Source of the DNA: UBA2241 sp963777895
GTDB taxonomy: Bacteria > Actinomycetota > Thermoleophilia > UBA2241
Assembly (NCBI GenBank): GCA_963777895.1
Contig: CAVZSF010000007.1
Coordinates: forward strand, 1-64,000
Direction of reading: 5' to 3'
Length of the DNA: 64,000 nucleotides
Shown: piece after piece, positions 42,845-52,522 of the stretch
Numbering within the stretch: the stretch's first letter is position 1
How the letters are laid out: each line of letters begins with the position of its first letter
Position numbers and translations under genes: made by a program
Notes under the pieces: generated by a model
Databases searched by the model: none
Seen by the model: only the letters and a program-made list of their open reading frames with translations
What the model was told of the DNA's origin: nothing

Positions 42845-44461
42845 TCAGGCCGAGGGCGGGCGAGGGAGCCGTGCCGGGAGCAGAGCCCCCGGGATCACCG
42901 CGAGGAGGGCGGCCAGCGCGGCGATGGTGAAGGGCCAACGGAAGGCCTCCGCGACCTTGTCCCAGAAGAGGTTTTCGATCGTGTCCTTGAGCCCCAGCAG
43001 CTTGAAGCCCTCGAAGGCCGAGGCCTCGGCCGAGATCGCGCTGGCGACGGGATGGGCGATGCGGCGGATCTCGCTGAAGCCCGCGGTCGCGTTGATGGTG
43101 CGCGCCGACTCGAGCGCGTCGATGAGGAGCTTCTCGATGCGGGGTGTGAGCTGGGCGTCGCGGGTGAGGCGCTCGCCCTGGTCGGCGGCGCTGTTCACGG
43201 CCGCCGTCATCGTGTGGGCGAAGACGGCGACGAGGATCGCGACCCCGAGGAGGAAGCCGAGCTGGCGCGCCGTGTTGAGCATGCCGGAGCCGACGCCGCG
43301 GGCGGCGGCCGGCACGGCCGTCATCCCCGCGGCGGTGAAGGCAGGCAGCGACAGACCGAGCCCGAGGCCGACGAGGACGGTGCGCCACACGACGGCGTCG
43401 ACGGGCGCCATGCGGTGGAGGCCGCCGAGCAGGTAGAGCCCGGCGGCCGTGAGCACGGCGCCGACGATCGCGGGGGCACGCGGACCGACGGCGTCGACGA
43501 GCCGTCCGCCGAAGGGCGCCATCAGGAAGGCGGCGGCCGGCACGGCGGTCACGACGAGGGCCGCGCGCAGCTCCGTGTAGTCCATCGCCGACTCCATGTA
43601 GATCACGAGCATGAACATGCAGCCCATCATGGCGACGTCCACCGTCATGATCGCGGCGCTCGCCGAAGCGAAGGTCCTGTCACGGAAGAGGCGCAGGTCG
43701 AAGACCGGCTCCGGGGTCGAGAGCTCCCGCCAGACGAAGAGGGCCAGCCCGGCGGCGGCGCCGAGGAAGAGGCCGAGGATGAGCGCGGAGGTCCATCCCC
43801 AGTCGTTACCCTGGATCAGGGCCAGCGTCAGGCAGAGCAGGCCGGCCGATGAGAAGAGCAGGCCGGGCAGGTCGAGCGCGAGCCGCCGGCCGGCGAGCAC
43901 GCGGGGCAGGAAGAGGGCGGCGAGGACGAGGCCGGCGACGCCCACCGGCAGGTTGAAGACGAAGATCGCCTGCCAGGACCACTGCCGGATCAGGAGCCCG
44001 CCCAACGTCGGGCCGAGGGCGGCCGCCAGAGTGCTCGCCGTGCCGAAGAGGCCGGCGGCGAACCCCTGGCGGCCCTCCGGGAAGGCCGCCATCAGCAGCG
44101 TCAGGGCCGTGGGGATCACGGCCGCCGCGCCGACGGCCTGCAGCACGCGGAACAGCACGAGCATGGTGAGCGAGCCGCTCAGGGCACAGCCCAGCGAGGC
44201 GGCCGTGAAGACGGCCAGGCCGAGGAGGAAGAGACGCCGGTGCCCGAAGCGGTCGGCCAGTCGCCCCATCGGCAGGAAGAGCACGGTCAGGACGAGGTTG
44301 TAGCCGTTCATCACCCAGGAGACGCCGGTCACCGAGGCGTCGAGGTCCCTGATCATCTGGGGGATCGCGATGCTCATGATGGTGGCGTCGGCGAGCGTCA
44401 GGAAGACGGCCGGCACCACGGCGAGGAAGGTAAGCCACGTGCGGGGACGGCGGGCGCTCAT
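42845..44461 (-). CDS. MFS exporter, DHA2 (EmrB/QacA) type
   Basis: 538 residues from ATG 44461, about 14 membrane helices. Motifs: LADATIMSIAIPQMIRDLDAS (motif D1-like), GRLADRFGHRRLFLLG (motif A), LFRVLQAVGAAAVIPTALTLL, GPTLGGLLIRQWSWQAIFVFNLPVG (motif C). A ~90-residue extracytoplasmic loop (QLTPRIEKLLIDALESARTINA to ENLFWDK) precedes the last helix. Proton-driven efflux of drugs or toxic compounds. Divergent from nif3 by 31 nt. Confidence 0.9.
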   Translation of the reverse strand: MSARRPRTWLTFLAVVPAVFLTLADATIMSIAIPQMIRDLDASVTGVSWVMNGYNLVLTVLFLPMGRLADRFGHRRLFLLGLAVFTAASLGCALSGSLTMLVLFRVLQAVGAAAVIPTALTLLMAAFPEGRQGFAAGLFGTASTLAAALGPTLGGLLIRQWSWQAIFVFNLPVGVAGLVLAALFLPRVLAGRRLALDLPGLLFSSAGLLCLTLALIQGNDWGWTSALILGLFLGAAAGLALFVWRELSTPEPVFDLRLFRDRTFASASAAIMTVDVAMMGCMFMLVIYMESAMDYTELRAALVVTAVPAAAFLMAPFGGRLVDAVGPRAPAIVGAVLTAAGLYLLGGLHRMAPVDAVVWRTVLVGLGLGLSLPAFTAAGMTAVPAAARGVGSGMLNTARQLGFLLGVAILVAVFAHTMTAAVNSAADQGERLTRDAQLTPRIEKLLIDALESARTINATAGFSEIRRIAHPVASAISAEASAFEGFKLLGLKDTIENLFWDKVAEAFRWPFTIAALAALLAVIPGALLPARLPRPPSA

Positions 44462-44479
44462 GGCGGCGAGTGTACAGGG

Positions 44480-44485
44480 TAGAAT
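44480..44485 (+). promoter_or_regulatory. -10 box for a leaderless nif3 transcript
   Basis: TAGAAT ends 7 nt before the ATG at 44493, with no ribosome site between them. Confidence 0.45.
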
Positions 44486-44492
44486 CGCCGCC

Positions 44493-45807
44493 ATGTTCGT
44501 ACGGGACATCGTCGCGGCGGTCGACAAGCTCGCGCCGTTCGATCTGGCCGAGCCGTGGGACCACGTCGGCCTGCAGGTGGGCGATCCGGATGCGCCGGTC
44601 GGCGGCGTCCTGGTGGCGCTCGAGGCGGACGAGTCCTCGCTCGACGAGGCGCGGCGCCGGGGCTGCGAGCTCCTCCTCGTGCATCACCCGCTGATCCACG
44701 AGCCTCTGGCCGCGGTGACGGCGGACGGCGACGCCGGCGCGCTGGCGCTGCGCGCCGCCCGCGCCGGCGTCGCCGTCCTGGTCGCCCACACCAATCTCGA
44801 CAAGGCGAGGGGCGGTCTCGCCGACGTGCTCGCCGAGCTTGCTCGGCCTGCAGGGGACCCGGCCGCTCGAGCCGGCCGCCGTCGACTGGCTCAAGCTCGT
44901 CGGGTTCGTGCCGGCCGACGACGCCGACCTCATCCGCAAGGCGCTCTTCAGCGTCGGCGCCGGGGTCATCGGCGCCTACGAGCACTGCTCCTGGGGCGTC
45001 GAGGGGCAGGGGACGTTCCTGCCCACGGACGACGCCGCGCCCACGATCGGGGAGGTCGGCCGCGACGAGACGGTCGACGAGTTGCGCCTGGAAGTGGTCT
45101 TCCCGCGCAAGCTGCGGCGTCGCGTCATCGCCGCCTACGTCGGCGCGCATCCCTACGAGGAGCCGGCCTTCGACGTCGTCTGCCATCGAGAACGTCCTGC
45201 CCGGCCTCGGTCTGGGCCGCGTCGGCGAGCTCCCGGAGGCGCTCCCCCTCGCGGAGCTCGCCGCCCGCACGGCGGCGGTGCTCGGGCAGCCGTCGCTCCG
45301 CTACGCCGGCGACGGCGCCGTCTCGTGCGCCGCGTCGCCGTGCTGCCGGGCTCGGGTGGGGCTGCCATCGGCGCCGGTGTGGCCGGCATCGCCGACGTGC
45401 TCGTGACCGGCGACGTGAAGTACCACGACGCGCGCGCCGCCCTCGCCGCCGGCCTGAGCCTCGTCGACGCTCCTCACGAGGTCACCGAGGAAGCCGCCCT
45501 GCTGCGCTGGTGCGAGCGCCTCGAGGACGTGCTGCGCGAACCGGGTGTGCGCCTCCATACGCACCGGCTCGCGGGTCCGCTCTGGTCGCTGGAGACGGCG
45601 GCCTCCGCGGCAGATGCGACGCAGGTCGTCTCGACGTCCGGATCGGCCCCGCTCGAGTCGCCCGAGCCCATCCCCTCATCGCCGAACGCCGGAGGCCGCC
45701 ACGCTGTCCTTGCCGGCGCCGTCTGCAGAGCCTGTCTCATCGCCCTCGCCCGGGCCGGCTTCAGCTCCTTCGACCTCATCCGAGCCGGCCCCGTCCCCCG
45801 TGTCTGA
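44493..45807 (+). CDS. Nif3-like dinuclear metal-centre protein, several frameshifts
   Basis: Nif3/YbgI family (DUF34), toroidal hexamer with a two-metal site. MFVRDIVAAVDKLAPFDLAEPWDHVGLQVGDPDA, HHPLIHEPL and AHTNLDKARGGLADVLAELA form the first domain; then KLVGFVPADDADLIRKALFSVGAGVIGAYEHCSW inserts and GAHPYEEPAFDV the middle PII-like domain; GVAGIADVLVTGDVKYHDARAALAAGLSLVDAPHEVTE the last. Shifts near 44.84, 45.18 and 45.33 kb. After HTHRLAGPLWSLETA a Pro/Ser-rich tail starts and appears to run, after another shift near 45.69 kb, into the RNase H frame, so the two may be fused. Biochemical role of Nif3 is uncertain. Confidence 0.82.
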
Positions 45808-46258
45808 GGATGCGCCCGGGCTCTTCCACGAGAGCGACCTCGGTCCGCCCGATGACCGCTTCGAACTGTTCACCGACGGGGGCGCGCGCGGCAATCCCGG
45901 CCCTGCCGGGATCGGCGCGCGCCTGCTCACGGCCGACGGCCTCCTCGTCGACGAGATCTCCGCCGTTATCGGTACCGCGACCAACAACGTCGCGGAGTAT
46001 CAGGCGCTGCTCGCCGGCCTCGAGCTTGCGCTCGACCGCGGCGTGCAGCGCCTCACCATCCTCATGGACAGCGAGCTCGTCGTCCGCCAGCTCAACGGCG
46101 TCTACAAGGTCAAGGACCGCAATCTGCAGCCCCTCTTCGCGGAGGCTCTGCGTCGCATCGGGGAGATCCCCGACGTCGACATCCGCCACATCCCCCGCGA
46201 GGAGAACGGCGAGGCCGACCGTCTCGTCAACGAGGCACTCGACCGCGCGCAGCTGTGA
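45800..46258 (+). CDS. ribonuclease H-like protein
   Basis: Type I RNase H fold, ~152 residues if GTG 45800 is the start, which has no ribosome site. Acidic residues in order: LFTDGGARGNPGPAGIGARL (Asp), NNVAEYQALLAGLELAL (Glu), LTILMDSELVVRQLNGVYKVK (Asp), HIPREENGEADRLVNEAL (Asp). Cleaves RNA in RNA:DNA hybrids. The open frame extends upstream through a Pro/Ser/Ala-rich linker to 45545 in continuity with Nif3's tail. Its TGA overlaps the next GTG start (GTGA). Confidence 0.85.
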   Translation: MSEDAPGLFHESDLGPPDDRFELFTDGGARGNPGPAGIGARLLTADGLLVDEISAVIGTATNNVAEYQALLAGLELALDRGVQRLTILMDSELVVRQLNGVYKVKDRNLQPLFAEALRRIGEIPDVDIRHIPREENGEADRLVNEALDRAQL

Positions 46259-47790
46259 CCGTGCGCCGCGTCGTCGCCTCGTGCTTCGTCGGCCTCTGCC
46301 TCGGATCGATGGCCGGCGCGCACGCCCCGGCTGCCGCAGCTTCTGGCTACACGTTCGCCGGCGCGTGGGGGACGCGCGGCTCCGGCGAAGGTGAGTTCAT
46401 CGCCCCCAAGGGGATCGCCGAAGGGGCCGCCGGGTCCCTGTATGTCTGCGACTACGCCAACGACTTCGTCGGCAGGTATGCGCCCGACGGGACCCTGCTC
46501 GACGCATGGGGTGAGGAGGGTACGCGGCCCGGCCAGTTCCACCAGCCGAGCCGGCTGGCGATCGGGCCGGATGGCTCGGTCTACGTCGCCGACACCGCCA
46601 ACTACCGGGTCCAGCGCTTCACGTCCACCGGGCGCCTGCTCGACGTGTGGGGCACGAAGGGCTCCGGCAGGGGTCAGTTCAGGTACCCGCGAGGGATCGC
46701 CGTCGACGCCCGGGGCCGGGTCTACGTCACTGATCAGTTCAACGGGAGGGTCCAGGTCTTCACCGCAGACGGCCGGTTCATCCGCGCCTTCGGCAGTCCT
46801 GGGGAGGGAGTGGGCAGGCTGCTGGCCCCGAAGGACGTGGCCGTCTCTCCCGAGGGGCGCGTGTATGTGCTGGACGCGGAAGCGTGCGACATCGAGGTCT
46901 TCAGCGCGACCGGCGTCTCACTCGGGCGCTGGGGTGGCAAGGGTCAGTCACGCGGCAAGTTCCTCTACCCACGCGGGCTGGCGGTCGACGGGCGTGGTCA
47001 CATCTTCGTGGCCGACAGCGCCAACGACCGCGTTCAGGAGTTCGCCCCCGATCGCTCCTTCCTCCGCGAGTGGGGCTGCTCAGGCAAACCGCCGGGGCTC
47101 TTCAACGGCCCCCGCGACGTCGCCCCGGCCCGGGACGGGAGCCTCTACATCACCGATACCTTCAACGAGAGGGTCGAGCATTTCACGCGGTCTCAGCTGG
47201 ACGACAGCAGCGCTCCCAGGACCGCTGCACAATGGGGTGGGAGCTGGCTGGAGCCGGCCCGTCGCGTGACCTGGACGCAGGCGAAGGCCACGGTCACGTT
47301 GGCGGCCGCCGATGCCGACGGCGCCCCGCTGACGACGTATCGCCGCAGCGACGGCGAGTTCTTCGAGGTCCCCGAGGCTCCGCTCGAGCTGACAGGGCAG
47401 GGGGTCCACAGGATCGACTTCCTCTCCGTTGACAGTGCCGGCAACCAGGAGGTGATGCGGCATCGTCTGCTCGGTATCGACTGGACGGCGCCGAACGTGT
47501 CCTGGGCCGGGGACGCTCGCCTGACGGCCACCCCCGGCGCCACCGTCGGTCTCTCCCTGTGGGTCGGCGACAACCTGAGTCCCCGGTGCAGGATCGGGGT
47601 CGGCGCAGTGACAGATGGACACAGCGTCTCTGCGACGCACCTGGGCACCGTGGTCACGCACGTGACGCCGCGCCGCGTGACACTCACGTGGACGTGCCCG
47701 GCGCGCCTCGGTACGTATTACCTCCTGCTCTCCGTCCGCGACAGGGCCAGGAACGAGAGCGTCGTGACGGCGTCGCTCGTGGTCCGCTAG
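46255..47790 (+). CDS. secreted NHL-repeat beta-propeller protein
   Basis: 511 residues. GTG 46255 (or GTG 46261) opens a signal peptide (VVASCFVGLCLGSMAGAHAPAAAA). Six NHL repeats follow, each like GSGEGEFIAPKGIAEGAAGSLYVCDYAND, QPSRLAIGPDGSVYVADTANYRVQRF, YPRGIAVDARGRVYVTDQFN, to about residue 320, forming one propeller. A C-terminal ~190-residue part has beta-rich Ig-like sequence (KATVTLAAADADGAPLTTY, VHRIDFLSVDSAGNQ). Probably a surface protein binding ligands or substrates; no enzyme residues assigned. Stop TAG. Confidence 0.88.
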   Translation: MTVRRVVASCFVGLCLGSMAGAHAPAAAASGYTFAGAWGTRGSGEGEFIAPKGIAEGAAGSLYVCDYANDFVGRYAPDGTLLDAWGEEGTRPGQFHQPSRLAIGPDGSVYVADTANYRVQRFTSTGRLLDVWGTKGSGRGQFRYPRGIAVDARGRVYVTDQFNGRVQVFTADGRFIRAFGSPGEGVGRLLAPKDVAVSPEGRVYVLDAEACDIEVFSATGVSLGRWGGKGQSRGKFLYPRGLAVDGRGHIFVADSANDRVQEFAPDRSFLREWGCSGKPPGLFNGPRDVAPARDGSLYITDTFNERVEHFTRSQLDDSSAPRTAAQWGGSWLEPARRVTWTQAKATVTLAAADADGAPLTTYRRSDGEFFEVPEAPLELTGQGVHRIDFLSVDSAGNQEVMRHRLLGIDWTAPNVSWAGDARLTATPGATVGLSLWVGDNLSPRCRIGVGAVTDGHSVSATHLGTVVTHVTPRRVTLTWTCPARLGTYYLLLSVRDRARNESVVTASLVVR

Positions 47791-47848
47791 CGACGCCGCT
47801 CGCGTGGCGCCGTGGCCCGGTGCTGCCTTTCTCCGTCCGTGTCGTCGA

Positions 47849-47878
47849 TTGCGCCGTCGCGAGGCGATGGGGTATCAT
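47849..47878 (+). promoter_or_regulatory. promoter of tRNA-Gly
   Basis: TTGCGC (47849-47854), 18 nt, TATCAT (47873-47878), 12 nt before the tRNA. Confidence 0.55.
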
Positions 47879-47890
47879 CCCTGCCTGCTG

Positions 47891-47967
47891 CGGGTGTAGC
47901 TCAGTTGGCTAGAGCGTCTGCTTGCCATGCAGAAGGTCGAGGGTTCGAGTCCCTTCACCCGCTCCAG
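47891..47967 (+). tRNA. tRNA-Gly (anticodon GCC)
   Basis: 77 nt with CCA. Acceptor GCGGGTG/CACCCGC, anticodon stem TCTGC/GCAGA with loop TTGCCAT (GCC), T-arm GGGTTCGAGTCCC. Confidence 0.96.
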
Positions 47968-48078
47968 AACCCTTCGGGGACGAGGCAGAGGACAGAGGCT
48001 ATGTGCTCTGTCGTCTGCCTTTGTCGTTGAAGGGCCGCGGCTCGTCGGCTACGCCGGCTCGCCGCACGCTCGCACCGG

Positions 48079-48152
48079 GGCGGCGTCGCCAAGTGGTAAG
48101 GCAAGGGTCTGCAAAACCCTCATCACCGGTTCGACTCCGGTCGCCGCCTCCA
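48079..48152 (+). tRNA. tRNA-Cys (anticodon GCA)
   Basis: 74 nt with CCA. Acceptor GGCGGCG/CGCCGCC, short D-loop, anticodon stem AGGGT/ACCCT with loop CTGCAAA (GCA), T-arm CGGTTCGACTCCG. Confidence 0.96.
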
Positions 48153-48234
48153 CATCACTTCTTGCGCTTCCCGCGTGTCGCGTCCGCCCTCGGACGTGAG
48201 CGCAATGCCCCAAGCCACCAACCGCTGGCTTGCG

Positions 48235-48744
48235 TCAACCCACGTTGATGACGATCGTCATCAGGACGCTGAAGCACGCCAGGCCGCCGAGAGCGAAGCC
48301 GATCATGGCGGCCCAGGTCCGATCGCTCTTTCGGGCCAGGCGAAGGGCCACCAGGCTCCAGAACACGCCGAGTGCTGCGGGGACCAGGCTCATCAGGAAG
48401 GCCGGCGTCAACGTCATGAGAAGCGCGACGCCCGACAGGATGAGCCCGCGCATCCCGTACTTGCCGATCGTCGCGGGCCGGTCGGCCAGCCGGAAGGTCT
48501 TCGGTTCCCTGATCGCGCGGAAGCCCGCCGGCACATCGAGCCAGGGTATCTCGTACCGTTCCCAAGACGATGTGGACTCGGCTTGCGACAGCGCACCCGT
48601 CTGGTAGTGACCGTGGGCGGCCTCGCCTGCCTGCCGCTCGGCTGCGGTTTCGCGCGCTTCGTTCAGATCCGAGCCGCAGTGCGGGCAGCGCGACTCGTCG
48701 CCTCTCAGATCGGCAGCGCACGAGGGGCAGCTGTCCCAGCTCAC
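48235..48744 (-). CDS. zinc-ribbon membrane protein of unknown function
   Basis: 169 residues from GTG 48744 (GGGAGGTCGT upstream). N-terminal zinc ribbon CPSCAADL and CPHCGSDL (residues 6-30), a linker, then two or three membrane helices (GLILSGVALLMTLTPAFLMSLVPAALGVFWSLVAL, MIGFALGGLACFSVLMTIVINVG). Common architecture in Actinomycetota with no known function. Directly upstream of, and on the same strand as, nothing closely coupled: the cyclopropane synthase stop is 22 nt before its start, so they may share a transcript. Confidence 0.75.
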   Translation of the reverse strand: MSWDSCPSCAADLRGDESRCPHCGSDLNEARETAAERQAGEAAHGHYQTGALSQAESTSSWERYEIPWLDVPAGFRAIREPKTFRLADRPATIGKYGMRGLILSGVALLMTLTPAFLMSLVPAALGVFWSLVALRLARKSDRTWAAMIGFALGGLACFSVLMTIVINVG

Positions 48745-48766
48745 ACGACCTCCCTTCGCCTCCGCC

Positions 48767-50046
48767 TCAGCCCAGCAGCGCTTCGCGCGTGAGCGGCATT
48801 CCCGACCGGCCGTCCCGGTCGGGCTTGACCGCAAGCACCTGGTGTACCGTCGTGCGGCCGTGCTCGAAGTTGACGGCCGAGCCGGCCATGTACAGGCGCC
48901 ACACACGCGCACGGCCGTCGCTCGTCAGGCGGACGGCCTCATCCCAGTGCTCCTCGAGGTTGCGCACCCAGTGGCGGAGCGTCAGCGCGTAGTGCTCGCG
49001 CAGCGACTGCGTGTCGCGTACTTCGAAGCCCTGGGCCTGCATGGCCTGTGCCACGATGCCGACCTCGTGGAGCTCGCCATCGGGGAAGACGTAGCGGCCG
49101 GCGAACGAGCGCCGGCTGAGAGCGCGGGTACCGCGGGGCCGGCAGATGCCGTGGTTGAGGAGGCGGCCGCCGGGGCGCAGCAGGGTGTGCAGGCGGCCGA
49201 AGTACTCACCGAGCCGCGCCTTGCCGACGTGCTCGAACATGCCGATGCTGGAGATCGCGTCGAAGGGGCCATCGCCGACTTCGCGGTAGTCCTGCAGGCG
49301 GATCTCGACGTGATCGCCGAGGTGGGCGGCGGCGACCGCGTCGCGCGCAGCGTCGACCTGTCGCCGCGACAGCGTCACGCCGACGGCGTCTACGCCGTAG
49401 TGCTCGGCGGCGTGCATCGCCATCCCGCCCCAGCCGCAGCCCACGTCGAGCAGCCGCATGCCGGGCCGCAGCGCGAGCTTGCGGCAGATCAGGTCGTACT
49501 TGGCCCGCTGCGCGTCGGCAAGCGACGTCTCGGGCGTGGCGAAGTAGGCGCAGGAATAGGTCATCGTCTCGCCCAGGAAGAGCCGGTAGAAGTCGTTGGA
49601 GACGTCGTAGTGGTGGGCGATCGCCTGGGCGTCGCGAGAGCGTGAGTGCCTCACGCCGCTGAGGCGCGCCTCTTCGGCGGGCGGATCAAGCGGGCGGCCC
49701 AGCGCACCGGTCCCCTGCGCGGCGGCAAGCAGGAGGCGTCCCCCTTCGAGGCGCCCTTTCAACCCGCCCGGGCGCGCCGCCGGCGTGAGGAGCGCCTGGA
49801 GATTGAACAGGGTGTAGATGTCGCCCTCGACGTCGATCTCTCCGGCCACGTAGGCCCGCGCCAGCCCCAGTTCGTTAGGTTGCCAGAGAATGCGCCGCAC
49901 GACGTTCGGCGAGTTGAACACGACGGTTGCGGTGCCGTCGCCGTCTCGGCCCAACTCGCTGCCGTCCCAGAAGCGCATGCGCAGAGGCGGTTCGCCGCCG
50001 ACGAGATGGCGGATGAGGGGGACAGCGCTTCGGCTGCGCCGGACAT
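48767..50046 (-). CDS. cyclopropane-fatty-acyl-phospholipid synthase, one frameshift near N-terminus
   Basis: SAM-dependent methyltransferase that cyclopropanates membrane unsaturated fatty acids. ATG 50046 gives MSGAAEAL; one base is missing in the C-run near 50.02 kb, after which LIRHLVGGEPPLRMRFWDGSELG joins the main frame. Typical CFA sequence: HHYDVSNDFYRLFLGETMTYSCAYF, KLALRPGMRLLDVGCGWGGMAMHAAEHYG (SAM), SIGMFEHVGKARLGEYF, FAGRYVFPDGELHEVG, HYALTLRHWVRNLEEHWDEA. About 425 residues. Changes membrane fluidity and stress resistance. Confidence 0.92.
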
Positions 50047-50141
50047 GAACGCAGTATATCCAGCGCCGGGCTTGCCTACGACACGACGGTGCCGTCGTTC
50101 AAGATGCGCGCGCGCGGTGTCTGGCGATAGAGTCGTCTCCA

Positions 50142-51341
50142 GTGACACCGCGGCCCGCCTCACGACCCACGCTGCTCGCCCTCACGCTCGGGCATGGCTG
50201 CGCCGACCTGTGTAACAGCGCACTGTGGGCGCTCCTTCCCTTCCTTGTCGTCGAGCGCCACTACAGTTACGCCGCAGTCGGCGTGTTCGCGCTTGCCGGC
50301 AGCATCGCCAGCGCCGTGATGCAGCCTCTCGCCGGCGCCCACGGCGATCGCGCCGAAGGGCGCTGGCTGCTCCCTGCCGGACTCGTGCTGGCGGGCCTGG
50401 GCATCGCCGCCGTCGGCTTGACGACGTGGTATCCGTTGACGCTGCTGGCCGCGGTCGTCTGCAGCGTCGGCGTCGCCGCCTATCACCCCGAGGGCGCGCG
50501 CTGGGCACGACACGCGTCGGGGACCCGGGTGACGGCCAACATGGGGGTGTTCTCGGTCGGCGGCGGGGTCGGCTACGCCCTTGCCCCCCTGGTGGTAGCC
50601 GCCGTGCTGGCGCCGCTGGGTCTGAGCGGCACCGTGGTCCTGGCGCTCATTCCCTTCGCAGCCGCCACCGCCGTCGTAGTGGCGGTGCGTCGCTTCCGGC
50701 AGGAGGCGCAGCGCAGCGACCGCCCCATCGTCCGTCCGACGGGAGCGTCCGAATGGGGACCGTTCGCCTGCCTCGTCGCCATGTTCTGCATGGGCAGCGG
50801 CGTGTTCAGCGGGCTGTTCGCCTTCCTGCCGCTCTTCCTGATCGAGGCGCGGAGCACCAGTCCGGGTACGAGCAACGTCATGTCGAGCATTCTGTTGGCG
50901 GCGGCGGCGGCCGGCACGGTCCTCGGCGCCGCCGCCGCCCAGCGTATCGGCCGCCGCATCATGCTGATCGTGCCGCAGCTTCTTCTCGTACCGGCGATCG
51001 CGGTGCTGCCCAGCCTCAGCTACGCCGGCATGATCCCCATCGTCGTCTTCATCGGTATCGCCATGAACACCAACGTCCCCATCGTCCTGGTGCTCGCCCA
51101 GGAGTACCTGCCCTCCCGCATGGGCCTGGCCACGGGCCTGACCATCGGGCTGTGCGCGGGTGCGGGCGGGCTCATCGTGGCGGGGCTGGGCGTGCTCGGC
51201 GACGCCACGAGTCTCGCGCCGGTCCTCTACGCCGTCGCCCTCATGCCGCTCGGGGTGGCTGCGTTTGCCGCGTTCCTGCCGCGGCCGGCGGCGGCCCCGC
51301 CGGGCACCGTCTGGAGCCTGCGCGCGACGGGCGAGGCCTGA
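50142..51341 (+). CDS. MFS transporter, fosmidomycin-resistance (Fsr) type
   Basis: 399 residues from GTG 50142, twelve membrane helices. Fsr-like marks: TLGHGCADLCNSALWALLPFLV at the first helix, GAHGDRAEGRWLLPAGL, and AAYHPEGARWARHASGTRVTANMGVFSVGGGVGYALAPLVV, the last being the conserved YHPEG...F..GG..G segment of the family. Proton-coupled efflux of small molecules. No ribosome site is obvious near the GTG; intact otherwise. Confidence 0.88.
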   Translation: MTPRPASRPTLLALTLGHGCADLCNSALWALLPFLVVERHYSYAAVGVFALAGSIASAVMQPLAGAHGDRAEGRWLLPAGLVLAGLGIAAVGLTTWYPLTLLAAVVCSVGVAAYHPEGARWARHASGTRVTANMGVFSVGGGVGYALAPLVVAAVLAPLGLSGTVVLALIPFAAATAVVVAVRRFRQEAQRSDRPIVRPTGASEWGPFACLVAMFCMGSGVFSGLFAFLPLFLIEARSTSPGTSNVMSSILLAAAAAGTVLGAAAAQRIGRRIMLIVPQLLLVPAIAVLPSLSYAGMIPIVVFIGIAMNTNVPIVLVLAQEYLPSRMGLATGLTIGLCAGAGGLIVAGLGVLGDATSLAPVLYAVALMPLGVAAFAAFLPRPAAAPPGTVWSLRATGEA

Positions 51342-51577
51342 CCGTCGCTCACGCCGCTTGCGGGCGTCCTGAGGCTCGTGCTCGCAGTCCTCGGACTGAT
51401 GCGACAGCGCCGCTTGACGGCGCCCTCCGAACGGAGGTCTCCCCGAAGTCGTTCCGCACCACGGCGCCGTGCGTGCCTCCCGGCGAGCATGATCGTGGTG
51501 TACAAACGAGCTTGTGGAGGCCGTGGCCAGGCAAGACTCACGGCGGACGAGGAGTCGCGTGGGAACAAGGAGGGGCG

Positions 51578-52522
51578 ATGGCGGGCGACGAGCATCCGGA
51601 CATGCTGTACCGCAAGCTGGGGTCGACGGGCGAGACGGTCTCGGCGATCGGCCTCGGCGGCTTCCACCTGGGCATGCCTGAGGTGGACGAGGCGCTCGCC
51701 ATCCGTCTGGTACGCGAGGCCGTCGACCGCGGTATCACCTTCATGGACAACTGCTGGGACTACAACGACGGCCTCAGCGAGGTGCGCATGGGGAAGGCGC
51801 TGCGCGACGGTTACCGGGACAAGGTCTTCCTGATGACCAAGATCGACGGGCGGTCGAAAGAGGAGGCGGCGAAGCAGCTCGACGAGTCGCTTCGCCGCCT
51901 CCAGGTCGACCACGTCGATCTCGTGCAGCACCACGAGGTGCTGCGCTTCGAGGACCCGCACCGCATCTTCCACGAGCAGGGCGCGAACGCGGCCTTGCTG
52001 GAGGCCCGTGAAGCCGGCAAGCTGCGCTACATCGGCTTCACGGGCCACAAGGACCCGCACATCCACCGGCACACGCTCGACGTCGCCGCCGAGCACGGCT
52101 TCGCCTTCGACACCGTGCAGATGCCGCTCAACCTGCTCGATGCCCATTACCGCAGCTTCGGGCAGATGGTGTTGCCACGCCTCGTCGACGAGGGCATCGG
52201 TGTCCTTGCCATGAAGAGCATGGCGGATGGTCACCTGCTGGAGACCGGCGTGGTGACGCCCGTCGAGTGCCTGCACTACGCGCTGGACCTGCCGACGTCG
52301 GTCGTGATCACCGGAATCGAGAGCATCGAGCTGCTTGATCAGGCGCTCGGGGCCGTGCAGACCTTCCGCCCGCTGACGGCCGAGCAGCGCGCGGCGCTGC
52401 TCGGCCGGACGGCGGGCATCGCCGCCGCCGGCCGCTACGAACCCTTCAAGACGACGTCGCTCTACGACGCGACCGCCGAGAACCCAGCCTGGCTGGGGGA
52501 GGAGCCGCAGGCCGGCGTCTGA
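51578..52522 (+). CDS. aldo/keto reductase family protein
   Basis: 314 residues from ATG 51578 (AAGGAGGGGCG upstream). YRKLGSTGETVSAIGLGGFHLG, RGITFMDNCWDYNDGLSEVRMGKAL (catalytic Asp and Tyr), VFLMTKIDGRS (Lys), DHVDLVQHHEV (His), YIGFTGHKDPHIH, AMKSMADGHLL, then VVITGIESIELLDQAL. Resembles bacterial PdxI/predicted oxidoreductase COG1453-like AKRs lacking the extra C-terminal ferredoxin domain. Substrate unknown. Its last codons and stop are included in a tandem duplication. Confidence 0.88.
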   Translation: MAGDEHPDMLYRKLGSTGETVSAIGLGGFHLGMPEVDEALAIRLVREAVDRGITFMDNCWDYNDGLSEVRMGKALRDGYRDKVFLMTKIDGRSKEEAAKQLDESLRRLQVDHVDLVQHHEVLRFEDPHRIFHEQGANAALLEAREAGKLRYIGFTGHKDPHIHRHTLDVAAEHGFAFDTVQMPLNLLDAHYRSFGQMVLPRLVDEGIGVLAMKSMADGHLLETGVVTPVECLHYALDLPTSVVITGIESIELLDQALGAVQTFRPLTAEQRAALLGRTAGIAAAGRYEPFKTTSLYDATAENPAWLGEEPQAGV

